A stretch of 10,664 nucleotides of DNA from the NCBI GenBank assembly GCA_012512705.1, contig JAAZDR010000243.1, forward strand, positions 1-10,664. The letters run 5' to 3'. The position numbers were made by a program, and so were the translations under genes. Shown here piece after piece: positions 1 through 6,911 of the stretch. The notes below the pieces were generated by a model. The model saw only the letters and a program-made list of their open reading frames with translations. It ran no database searches and had not been told where the DNA came from. The stretch comes from Bacillota bacterium. Lineage in GTDB: Bacteria > Bacillota > Dethiobacteria > DTU022 > JAAZDR01. Numbering within the stretch: position 1 is the stretch's first letter; every line of letters begins with the position of its first letter.

Positions 1-1
1 C

Positions 2-232
2 GGTATGCCTCCTAGCCCAATAGTGTTAGCCCTAATTTTAGGGCCGATGGCTGAAGCAAATTTCCGGCGTGCACTGGCTATGTCCTATGGAAATTTTAGT
101 ATCTTTTTTACGCGGCCAATTAGCCTTATACTCATCCTTCTTAGTATTGTTTCTGTCGTGGGGACGATACTCCGTCAGAAGCGTCTGGAAAAGAAGGCTC
201 TGGAAGGGGAAAATATTGGAGTTACAAAATAA
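2..232 (+). CDS. TctA-family tricarboxylate transporter membrane subunit, C-terminal fragment
   Basis: This is the 3' end of a gene that begins before the window. The frame is already open at position 2, so the ATG at 5 is very probably internal. The visible stretch reads GMPPSPIVLALILGPMAE, then an ANFRRAL segment, a short TRP turn and a final hydrophobic helix (PISLILILLSIVSVVG), and it ends in a charged tail of Lys, Arg and Glu. The order 'P-x-P-hydrophobic-LGP(M/L)AE-x-NxRRAL ... TRPIS' is typical of the C-terminus of TctA, the large membrane subunit of tripartite tricarboxylate transporters, which import citrate-like carboxylates with a periplasmic or lipoprotein TctC receptor and a small TctB. 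TctB and TctC are not in the window and would lie upstream. Only about 77 residues are visible, so the substrate cannot be inferred. Confidence 0.82.
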   Translation, partial: GMPPSPIVLALILGPMAEANFRRALAMSYGNFSIFFTRPISLILILLSIVSVVGTILRQKRLEKKALEGENIGVTK

Positions 233-275
233 GTCAGTGTCGATGAGATTATATGTAGTATGTGTATTACTGGTT

Positions 276-305
276 AAGTAAAGTAATATTAAGTAGAGTA
301 ATATA
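276..305. repeat. Imperfect tandem repeat, two 15-bp units
   Basis: AAGTAAAGTAATATT (276-290) is followed directly by AAGTAGAGTAATATA (291-305), matching at 13 of 15 positions. It lies in the AT-rich gap after the tctA-like stop codon. It looks like a small slippage duplication, and no function is apparent. Confidence 0.6.
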
Positions 306-317
306 ATGATAATAAGT

Positions 318-357
318 GCTAATAAAGCGACCTTAATTTAAAGGTCGCTTTATTAGC
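318..357. terminator. Perfect 17-bp hairpin between convergent genes, probable bidirectional terminator
   Basis: The left arm GCTAATAAAGCGACCTT (318-334) and right arm AAGGTCGCTTTATTAGC (341-357) are exact reverse complements around a 6-nt loop. The hairpin sits between the plus-strand tctA-like gene and the minus-strand tRNA, which converge on it. It begins 13 nt past the tRNA CCA end, as expected for a tRNA terminator. Neither side has an uninterrupted T run. The minus-strand exit (ACTTATTATCATTATATT) is the more T-rich, so termination of the tRNA transcript is the better supported role. Confidence 0.65.
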
Positions 358-370
358 GTTGTGCGATTTA

Positions 371-445
371 TGGTACGCCCGCAGGGATTCGAACCCCGAC
401 TTCAGGCTCCGGAGGCCTGCGTGATATCCCTTTCACTACGGGCGC
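371..445 (-). tRNA. tRNA-Arg (anticodon CCG)
   Basis: Read on the minus strand, this folds as a standard 75-nt cloverleaf. The acceptor GCGCCCG pairs with CGGGCGT (last pair G-U). The D stem is GTGA/TCAC. The anticodon stem CAGGC/GCCTG carries the loop CTCCGGA, giving anticodon CCG, which reads the Arg codon CGG. A 4-nt variable region (AAGT) follows, then a T arm CGGGG-TTCGAAT-CCCTG. The discriminator base is A and the CCA end is encoded in the DNA. It is preceded by its own promoter at 482-510 and followed by the hairpin at 318-357, so it is probably a single-gene transcript. No integrase or attachment-site duplication is visible beside it. Confidence 0.96.
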
Positions 446-481
446 CTGTTTAAGAGATCATATCTTCATTACTTCTAAGCC

Positions 482-510
482 ATAATAACATTTAGATAAG
501 TGAAAGTCAA
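482..510 (-). promoter_or_regulatory. Sigma-A-type promoter for tRNA-Arg
   Basis: On the minus strand the -35 box is TTGACT (505-510), followed by a 17-bp spacer and the -10 box TATTAT (482-487). Each box differs from consensus at one position. Transcription would start near 475, giving a precursor leader of about 30 nt before the tRNA 5' end at 445. The -35 box directly abuts the Shine-Dalgarno of the divergent glycosyltransferase gene (GGGAGG, 511-516). Confidence 0.75.
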
Positions 511-522
511 GGGAGGCGGGCG

Positions 523-1680
523 ATGATCGGGTCGCATACTCATCCTAAAATCCTCTATCTGTTACGCCCGACGGCAGGCGGGATAAAGGAACATCTTCGC
601 CTATTAATTTCCCATTTTAAAGAATGCTACCGTCTAGTAATTGTTTGCCCAAATGAGGCGACACTGGTAAAAGCTTTGCAAGATACAGGCGTTAAAGTTG
701 TTCCTTTTCCGTTGGAAGGCTGTTTCTCTCCCCGCAGCGACTGCCAAGCGATTTACAAAATAGTGCAGCTAATTAAAAAAGAAAAGGTGCATCTGCTGCA
801 TATTCACGGTTTCAAAACAGCCTTATTGGGACGTATCGCCGCACATCTCAGCGGTGTTCCGGCAGTTGTCACCGTCCATAATTTTCTTGCCGATGATCAG
901 CTGAGCGGCTTGCCGACAAGACTCTATAATTATGGTGAGAAGGTTTTAGAGCGGCGAACAAGGCGCTATATTACCGTATCCCATGCCCTTGCAACGTACC
1001 TGGTAGAACGGTTTCAGGTGCAGCGGCAAAAAATTACCGTTATTCATAATGGTATTGATGCTGCTCCTTTTAGGGCTGCGGCCCGTAAGTATCGCCAATT
1101 AAAAGAAGGTGATCATGCCCTCCCTAAAGATATCCGTATAGGGACACTCGCTCGTCTTGCCCCACAGAAAGGAATTGAGTACTTTGTGCGCGCTGCCGGG
1201 CAGCTCCTTGTTGATTACCCGGGGATACGTTTCTATATTGCTGGAAATGGCCCATTACGCCAAGAGCTGGAAAGGTTAACATTTCGTCTCGGCCTGGAAG
1301 GCAATATTCATTTTAGCGGCTTCTGTCAGGATCCGCCTTCGTTTTTAGCACAGCTCGATATATTCCTTCTTCCTTCCGTGAGTGAAGGGCTTTCCTTCAC
1401 TCTATTGGAGGCCATGGCTGCTGGCTGTCCGGTTGTTGCCACTGATGTGGGAGGGATACCGGAAATTATTGAGCATGGAGTGACGGGCCTACTTGTGCCT
1501 TCCCGTGACCCCACGGCTCTGGCGCAAGCGGCAAGGCGCTTAATTGTTGACAGCGCCTTGCGCTGCAAATTGGCTGCCAATGGAGCGGAGAGGATATTAA
1601 AGCGGTTTGGTCAGGAAAGGATGCTTAAGGAGACTGATAAAGTTTATAGGGATATTTTAGATTCCAGTGTCTGTTTTTAA
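523..1680 (+). CDS. GT4-family (GT-B fold) glycosyltransferase
   Basis: A 385-residue protein of normal length for glycosyltransferase family 4. The N-terminal Rossmann domain starts at KILYLLRPTAGGIKEHL (residues 9-25), with the Gly-Gly loop that contacts the acceptor or nucleotide. TVSHALATYL (151-160) and VIHNGID (173-179) mark the interdomain region. The C-terminal domain has GTLARLAPQKG (207-217), with the Arg and Lys that usually bind donor phosphates, IAGNGPLRQEL (239-249), and the signature E-x7-E at EGLSFTLLE (Glu288/Glu296). It should be a cytoplasmic, retaining enzyme moving a sugar from a nucleotide donor to a lipid or glycan acceptor. Donor and acceptor cannot be read from sequence. 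The ATG at 523 follows AAGGGAGG by about 7 nt. The next gene starts 23 nt downstream and encodes an envelope membrane protein, which suggests a shared role in surface glycoconjugate assembly. Confidence 0.9.
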   Translation: MIGSHTHPKILYLLRPTAGGIKEHLRLLISHFKECYRLVIVCPNEATLVKALQDTGVKVVPFPLEGCFSPRSDCQAIYKIVQLIKKEKVHLLHIHGFKTALLGRIAAHLSGVPAVVTVHNFLADDQLSGLPTRLYNYGEKVLERRTRRYITVSHALATYLVERFQVQRQKITVIHNGIDAAPFRAAARKYRQLKEGDHALPKDIRIGTLARLAPQKGIEYFVRAAGQLLVDYPGIRFYIAGNGPLRQELERLTFRLGLEGNIHFSGFCQDPPSFLAQLDIFLLPSVSEGLSFTLLEAMAAGCPVVATDVGGIPEIIEHGVTGLLVPSRDPTALAQAARRLIVDSALRCKLAANGAERILKRFGQERMLKETDKVYRDILDSSVCF

Positions 1681-1703
1681 GTTTCTTGGTTGGAGGCGGA
1701 ACG

Positions 1704-3998
1704 ATGGCGTGTCCTTTGCGGGGATCCGCACTACGGGTAAAAATTATTTTCCTATTCCTGTTCTTTTTTTTATTTAGCACGACAGCAGCTGCTTGGGCTT
1801 CATCACCTCCAGGGTTTGCGAGCAAGGCTGTAGAACGCCGTGTAACGATGCTTGTTTTAGATCGCCTGACTCTTGAGGAGATACAGGAGTTTGCCGGGCC
1901 GAACCTCAAAAAAGTGATCTCCGCAGGGGCAATAGCCCTGATGAATGTCAATACTGCCGGACGCCCAGAAAGGGGTGGCGGATACCTGACGATTGGTGCC
2001 GGCTCAAGAGGACGGGGGGCTCAACAGGCGGGAGTTGCTTTGAATACGCAGGAGCACTATGAAAAAACTGCGGCCGAAGAGCTGTATTTTCTGCATTTGG
2101 GGAAAGAGGCGGGTGATAGTGCGGTTATATTTCCTTTCCTGCCGGATTTACAGATGGAGAATAGGCAGCTTAGCTACCCGCTGTTTCCCGGAGCACTCGG
2201 AGAACTGTTGCAGGAGGCAGGATTAAAGAATGCTGTTTTAGGTAACGCTGATACGGATGAGCTCAGGCGTCAGGCCGTTCTGATTGCTATGAACAGAGAG
2301 GGACGTGTAGATTATGGAGATGTGAGCACGGAACTATTGACAAAAGATCCCGCTTTCCCCTACGGTATTCATACGGATGCGGAAAAAATGTGGCGACAAT
2401 ACAAAACTCTGCCGGCGGATTCTTGTTTTATCGTTGTGGAATGGGGTGATACAACCCGCCTTGACCTATACAGGCGTAACCTTAGCGCATCGAGCGCAGA
2501 AAAGATATTGGCTGAAATATTTGTTAATCTCGATCGCTTTATCGGTTGTCTGTATCCTACGCTAGGCGATGAACACCTGCTGATTATCGCTGTGCCCTCT
2601 TCTGCACAACAGCTGCAGGGCAGCGGAAAGCAGTTGACACCGGTAATTTTCACAGGAGGAGGAATAGGCCCGGGTCTGGCCTGGGCGGCAACCACACGGC
2701 ATGCGGGGGTAGTTACAAACCTCGACCTGCCAGCGACTGTGCTTTCTTTTTTCGAGCTTACCATACCGCCTTATTTTTTTGGTTCTCCGGTTTGCGGGTA
2801 TCAGGCCGAGTCTCCCCTTTCTTTTCTTCTTGCCAAAGAAAAGCTGATCGCCGGCGTTTATGAACAGCGGCCGTTTATTCTCAGAGCATATATTCTTTTA
2901 GAGATTTTTGTCATCATCGGGAGCGTGGCAGCTCTACTTTTTAATTATCGACCGGCCCGCTGTCTCCGGTATCTGCTGGTAGGGATAATTGTTGTTCCGA
3001 TAGTGCTGCTTATTCTACCGTTATTCCCGCTTTATCCATACCCCCATGCACTGCTGACTTCTTTTGTGCTTCTCTTATTCAGTGCTGCTGTTGTTTATCT
3101 TTTGTTTCGCATAGAGACAGCTAACCGTTTTCGTTTGATTTTTACAATTACCGGATTGCTAACAGCGACAGTAATCATCTTCGATCTGCTGTTGGGTGGG
3201 GAGCTTTTGCGTACTTCTTTTTTAGGTCATGATGCTATCGGCGGGGCTCGATTCTATGGCATCGGCAATGAGTATATGGGCGTTTTTGTCGGTGCCACGA
3301 TCTTGGGAACCACAGCTTTGTTTACCCTTTGCTCTTCGCATCTCAATATCTCTTTCAGAGAGTGGAAAGAGAGGTTGTTAATAATCATTATTTTTGCTTC
3401 TATTTATCTGTTTGTTGTTTTTCTGTTCGCCTCACCGCGTTTCGGGGCTAATTTTGGGGGTACGGTGGCTGCTTTTGTGGCTTTTGCAACAACGATTTTT
3501 GTTTTACTCCAGCTCCCTTTTACTTTGCGGTTATTGGTGAGGCTTGGCCTGCCGCTGCTTTTTTTTCTTTTTTTGCTCTTACTTTTGCTAAACTTTTTGC
3601 TTCCCGGAGAAGCTTCACATCTGGGTCGGGCTTGGACGCTTATCAGTAGTAATGGAAGTGGAGAGTTGTTTAATATTATCGAACGCAAATGGCAGATGAA
3701 TATGAAGCTCGTTCGTTATTCAATCTGGAGCCGTATTTTACTTCTGTTGCTGCCGCTACAGGCGCTCTTTTTAAAGCATCCGATAAGTTTGATTCTTCGT
3801 GTTCGCGAAAAGGAGCCTTTTTTGTTTGCCGGTTTTACGGGGAACCTTGCCGGAAGTATTACTGCTTTTTTTGTTAATGATTCCGGGGTCGTGGCTGCCG
3901 CTACGCTGCTGCTATACGGAGCGGTGCCGATGCTCTTGCTTATCTTTGAAGAAAATTTTTCAACAGGATTAAATTTAACCCCTCTTAAAAAAGAATAA
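1704..3998 (+). CDS. Polytopic membrane protein with degenerate alkaline-phosphatase-like N-terminal domain
   Basis: I chose the ATG at 1704 (764 aa) because GGAGG lies 7 nt before it. An upstream TTG at 1686 in the same frame has no such site. Residues 13-31 form a signal peptide or anchor. Residues about 46-355 look like an exported alkaline-phosphatase/sulfatase-superfamily domain: VTMLVLDRLT (Asp53 in the usual first metal position), GGGYLTIGAGSRG (Thr96 in the nucleophile position), VVEWGDTTRLD (244-254), and TRHAGVVTNLDLPATVL (331-347), which resembles the 'H-dv-PT-l' end motif. The usual Ser-Asp-His step after a hydrophobic strand is instead LLIIAVPSS (292-300), so the metal site appears incomplete. 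About ten to eleven membrane segments follow from residue 393 to 747, with distinctive blocks GHDAIGGARFYGIGNEYMG (508-526), PRFGANFGG (578-586) and NDSGVVAAA (725-733). It is probably cotranscribed with the glycosyltransferase 23 nt upstream. The domain assignment is by eye and the biochemical function is unknown. Confidence 0.7.
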   Translation: MACPLRGSALRVKIIFLFLFFFLFSTTAAAWASSPPGFASKAVERRVTMLVLDRLTLEEIQEFAGPNLKKVISAGAIALMNVNTAGRPERGGGYLTIGAGSRGRGAQQAGVALNTQEHYEKTAAEELYFLHLGKEAGDSAVIFPFLPDLQMENRQLSYPLFPGALGELLQEAGLKNAVLGNADTDELRRQAVLIAMNREGRVDYGDVSTELLTKDPAFPYGIHTDAEKMWRQYKTLPADSCFIVVEWGDTTRLDLYRRNLSASSAEKILAEIFVNLDRFIGCLYPTLGDEHLLIIAVPSSAQQLQGSGKQLTPVIFTGGGIGPGLAWAATTRHAGVVTNLDLPATVLSFFELTIPPYFFGSPVCGYQAESPLSFLLAKEKLIAGVYEQRPFILRAYILLEIFVIIGSVAALLFNYRPARCLRYLLVGIIVVPIVLLILPLFPLYPYPHALLTSFVLLLFSAAVVYLLFRIETANRFRLIFTITGLLTATVIIFDLLLGGELLRTSFLGHDAIGGARFYGIGNEYMGVFVGATILGTTALFTLCSSHLNISFREWKERLLIIIIFASIYLFVVFLFASPRFGANFGGTVAAFVAFATTIFVLLQLPFTLRLLVRLGLPLLFFLFLLLLLLNFLLPGEASHLGRAWTLISSNGSGELFNIIERKWQMNMKLVRYSIWSRILLLLLPLQALFLKHPISLILRVREKEPFLFAGFTGNLAGSITAFFVNDSGVVAAATLLLYGAVPMLLLIFEENFSTGLNLTPLKKE

Positions 3999-4019
3999 AG
4001 GTGCATATAATACCGGCTG

Positions 4020-4040
4020 CTGCTTAATAAATGTAAGCAG
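4020..4040. repeat. Short inverted repeat in the 149-nt gap before ymfF
   Basis: CTGCTTA (4020-4026) and TAAGCAG (4034-4040) are perfect complements with a 7-nt loop, starting 21 nt after the stop codon of the membrane-protein gene. The sequence after it is A-rich (AAATAAATAATC) rather than T-rich, so it is not a convincing terminator. It could protect a 3' mRNA end. The rest of the gap (4041-4134) is AT-rich. It contains a -10-like TAGAAT (4114-4119) without a matching -35 box. Confidence 0.4.
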
Positions 4041-4147
4041 AAATAAATAATCAGAATCTAGGCAGGAAATCAACCCTATGACATGGAATAAATAAGTATT
4101 TTGCGCAAAAGATTAGAATTAATTGAGTTTAGGTTAGGAGGCTGACG

Positions 4148-5491
4148 ATGTCAAGAGGAGGTAAGGTTTTAGAAGGGACACTGAATAGTACAGTGCTCAA
4201 TAATGGTGTTGAGGTATTTTTGATCCCCACACCAAAATTTAAAACTGTAACAGTGAACCTGTTTTTGCACCAGACTTTAAACCGCGCTACAGCGACGGAG
4301 ACAGCGCTAATTCCGTCTGTTTTGGAGCGTGGCAGCAAAGAGCTGCCGACCTCGCTTAAAATAAGACGGAAGCTGGAGGGGCTTTATGGTGCAAGGCTTG
4401 ACAGCGATATTTTAAAAAAAGGCGAACGCCAGCTGATCGTCTTTTCCTTGGATCTGATTCACGATCGATTTACAGGAGAGGGTGGTTCCCTGTTAGAAAA
4501 GGGTCTCTCAATTTTAAAAAGCATTGTCGCTAACCCCCTTGTCGAAGGCAAAGGTTTTAAATCGGCATATGTTAACCAGGAAAAGGAACAATTGGCCAGG
4601 GAGATCAGGGGGTTGATCAATGATAAAATGAGCTATGCTGTTGAGCGCTGTGTGCAGGAGATGTGTGCGGAGGAGAACTTCGGCGTTTATAAGTACGGGC
4701 GTTTGGAAGATCTGGCTTCAATCACTCCTGAGGGCTGCTACGCTTACTACCGGGATCTTATTAATCACAACCCTTTGCAGCTGTACATCGTAGGGGATTT
4801 GGAGCCGGAAAAGGTCTTCTCCCTCTTAGAAGAGATATTTGCCTTTGAACGCGGACAGGGGCGGGAGCTTTCGCCTGTTGATGTTTATCATAAGGTCAAA
4901 GAGCCGCGATATGTTGAGGAAAGGCTTGCTGTTAATCAAGGAAAGCTTACCCTAGGTTTTCGTACGGGTACGCATTACAGCGATGATGATTTCTTTGCGC
5001 TGCTTTTTTATAACGGGATTCTCGGCGGGTTCCCGCATTCAAAATTGTTTCAGAATGTGCGGGAAAAAGCCAGCCTCGCTTATTTTGCTTTTTCGCGCCT
5101 GGAGCGGCATAAGGGTATCTTAATGATCTCCTCTGGAATTGAAGTTAAAAATTATGAGCGGGCGCTCTCTATTATAAACAAGCAGGTTGAACAGATGGCT
5201 CGAGGAGAAATTGATCTTGAAGAGATGGAGAACACACGCCGCGGGCTTGTCAATCAGCTACGTGTCCTGGAGGATAATCCATACCAGCTGATAAATTATT
5301 ATCTAGACGGTTATATCGGTGGGCGCGGTGATACACTGGAAGAGTTTTTGCAGAAAATCGAACAGGTAACAAAGGATGATGTCGTGCGGGTTGCGGAAAA
5401 GATCAAGCTGGATACGGTATATTTCCTGCGCAACAACCAAGATAGTAACGGTGAAGGGGATCATCTAAAAGGAGGGGAAGCGGATGCCTAG
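4148..5491 (+). CDS. ymfF: M16-family non-catalytic subunit, YmfF-like
   Basis: A 447-residue M16 (pitrilysin/insulinase clan) protein, close in size to Bacillus YmfF (about 430 aa). The opening TVLNNGVEVFLIPTPKFKTVTVNLFL (15-40) is the usual first strand pair of the fold. Where active M16 enzymes carry HxxEH, this protein reads TALIPSVLERGS (52-63), so it has no zinc ligands and should not cleave peptides alone. KIRRKLEGLYGARLDSDILKKGERQLIVFSL (71-101) and a C-terminal half with VREKASLAYFAFSRLE match the family. The ATG at 4148 follows TAGGAGG by 6 nt. The stop overlaps the start of ymfH by 8 nt, so the two subunits are translationally coupled and probably form a heterodimer. In Bacillus these proteins have been associated with 5-aminopentanol modification of EF-P. 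RefSeq uses the spelling YfmF. Confidence 0.88.
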   Translation: MSRGGKVLEGTLNSTVLNNGVEVFLIPTPKFKTVTVNLFLHQTLNRATATETALIPSVLERGSKELPTSLKIRRKLEGLYGARLDSDILKKGERQLIVFSLDLIHDRFTGEGGSLLEKGLSILKSIVANPLVEGKGFKSAYVNQEKEQLAREIRGLINDKMSYAVERCVQEMCAEENFGVYKYGRLEDLASITPEGCYAYYRDLINHNPLQLYIVGDLEPEKVFSLLEEIFAFERGQGRELSPVDVYHKVKEPRYVEERLAVNQGKLTLGFRTGTHYSDDDFFALLFYNGILGGFPHSKLFQNVREKASLAYFAFSRLERHKGILMISSGIEVKNYERALSIINKQVEQMARGEIDLEEMENTRRGLVNQLRVLEDNPYQLINYYLDGYIGGRGDTLEEFLQKIEQVTKDDVVRVAEKIKLDTVYFLRNNQDSNGEGDHLKGGEADA

Positions 5492-6797
5492 TCTGTGGCA
5501 GGTGAAAGAGTCCAAGACCCTTGAGGAAAATGTTTATTACCGCAGGGCAGAAGCAGGCCTTGATGTATATGTTCTCCCCAAGAAGGGATACCAGAAGAAG
5601 TACGCCATCTTTTCTACGCACTTTGGCTCAATCGATAGCCGCTTTCGTGTTGCTGGTGGTGAAGAGATCGCTGTCCCCGATGGTGTAGCCCATTTTTTGG
5701 AACATAAGCTCTTTGAAGATGAGCGGGGCAATGTTTTCGACCGTTTTGCCGAGCGCGGCGCTTCTTCAAATGCTTTTACAAGTTTTACGCATACAACATA
5801 TCTTTTTTCCTCTACCGCTTATTTTGAAGAAAATCTGCAGCTGCTCCTGGATTTTGTGCAAGAACCGTATTTCACAACGGAAAGCGTCAGCAAGGAACAG
5901 GGGATTATTGAGCAGGAGATCCGCATGTATGAAGATAACCCCCAGTGGCGCATTTTCTTTAATATGCTCGGCTGTTTATACCATGTACATCCAGTGCGCA
6001 TCGATATCGCCGGAACGGTAGAGAGTATCCGGCTCATCACCCCAGAGGTGCTTTATCAGTGCTACAATACTTTTTATCATCCGGAGAACATGGCTGTATT
6101 TATTGTCGGTGACCTCGACCCGGAGCGGATCGGCGAGCAGGTGATCAAAAATGTAGATTCCCGTGGTTATCAACCGCTGGGAGGGATCGAGCGTATATAT
6201 CCTGATGAACCTTCTACGGTGAAAGAGCACCGTATTGTGGAAACAATGGTCGTCTCCGAGCCGCTTTTCCATCTGGGGTTCAAGGATCCCCATGTAACAG
6301 ACCTTACTCAGCAGGAACTATTGAAGCGAGAGATAGTGACAGAGATTCTTTTGGATACGATGTTTGGTAATAGCGAGCCCCTGTACAACGAGCTCTATGA
6401 AGACGGCTTGATTGATGAACATTTCAATTTCGGATTTACGGCGGAGACTACTTATGGTTATACTCTTCTTGGCGGCGAGACAAAAGATCCAGAACAGCTC
6501 TATGAGCGGATCATAGAGGGGATTAATAGGATTAAAAAAGCAGGGATTGACAAAGAATCTTTTGAACGACACCGCCGCAGTGCCTTTGGTGATTTTCTGC
6601 GCCGCTTCAACTCCCTAGAATTTATCGCTAACAATTATCTTGCCTATCGTTTTCGCGGTATTGATTTCCTTTCTATCCCAGAAGTTTTGCACAAGATCTC
6701 CATTGATGATGTTCAGGAACGACTTTTTGAGCACCTTGAGGATGACAATCATGCAGTCTCAATTATTAAACCTGGTGAAACAAAAGTAGAGGCCTAG
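5484..6797 (+). CDS. ymfH: M16-family zinc metallopeptidase, YmfH-like
   Basis: A 437-residue partner of the preceding gene with an intact inverted zinc motif, HFLEH (His70, Glu73, His74) in GVAHFLEHKLFEDE. The downstream glutamate is in EQGIIEQEIRMYEDNP, with Glu145 the likely third ligand. The substrate-shaping stretch SSNAFTSFTHTTYLFS (95-110) is also typical. The C-terminal half carries YNTFYHPENMAVFIVGDLDP (about 189-208), the repeat-domain signature of the family. It is predicted to be a cytoplasmic peptidase or peptidase-like protein, with no signal peptide. The ATG at 5484 is preceded by GGAGG (5471-5475, 8-nt spacing) inside the end of ymfF. The stop codon lies inside an intrinsic terminator, closing the ymfF-ymfH unit. 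The natural substrate is not known from sequence. A role in EF-P modification is inferred from Bacillus homologues only. Confidence 0.9.
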   Translation: MPSLWQVKESKTLEENVYYRRAEAGLDVYVLPKKGYQKKYAIFSTHFGSIDSRFRVAGGEEIAVPDGVAHFLEHKLFEDERGNVFDRFAERGASSNAFTSFTHTTYLFSSTAYFEENLQLLLDFVQEPYFTTESVSKEQGIIEQEIRMYEDNPQWRIFFNMLGCLYHVHPVRIDIAGTVESIRLITPEVLYQCYNTFYHPENMAVFIVGDLDPERIGEQVIKNVDSRGYQPLGGIERIYPDEPSTVKEHRIVETMVVSEPLFHLGFKDPHVTDLTQQELLKREIVTEILLDTMFGNSEPLYNELYEDGLIDEHFNFGFTAETTYGYTLLGGETKDPEQLYERIIEGINRIKKAGIDKESFERHRRSAFGDFLRRFNSLEFIANNYLAYRFRGIDFLSIPEVLHKISIDDVQERLFEHLEDDNHAVSIIKPGETKVEA

Positions 6798-6812
6798 TGG
6801 TAGGCCTCTTTT
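6788..6812 (+). terminator. Intrinsic terminator overlapping the ymfH stop codon
   Basis: AGAGGCCTA (6788-6796) pairs perfectly with TAGGCCTCT (6801-6809) around a GTGG loop, and the T stretch at 6809-6812 follows. The ymfH TAG stop (6795-6797) lies at the top of the stem, so the last three or so codons are part of the hairpin. The T run is short, so termination may be partial. Confidence 0.75.
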
Positions 6813-6842
6813 CGTGGATAGACTTATGCACAAAAAAAGGGA

Positions 6843-6870
6843 TTAATAGTTAATTTGGAGAAAATATAGT
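6843..6870 (+). promoter_or_regulatory. Candidate promoter for the aminotransferase-proS unit
   Basis: TTAATA (6843-6848), a 16-bp spacer and TATAGT (6865-6870) form a plausible sigma-A promoter with a 5/6 match at -10 and a 4/6 match at -35. A promoter is expected here because a terminator closes the previous unit at 6812. The -10 region lies between two arms of an 8-bp inverted repeat, TGCACAAA (6827-6834) and TTTGTGCA (6880-6887). Confidence 0.4.
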
Positions 6871-6911
6871 GTGTACAACTTTGTGCAAATTCTGTAGGAA
6901 AGGGTGCGGAG

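Noticed and set aside
371..445. tRNA-Arg as an integration site for a mobile element
   Set aside because: No integrase, no repeated tRNA 3' end in the window, and the neighbours are ordinary chromosomal genes.
1686..1703. TTG at 1686 as the start of the membrane-protein gene
   Set aside because: It lies only 5 nt after the previous stop with no SD, whereas the ATG at 1704 has GGAGG 7 nt upstream and gives a normal signal sequence.
4114..4119. TAGAAT as a -10 box for ymfF
   Set aside because: No recognisable -35 sequence at 16-18 bp upstream, so I did not call a promoter.
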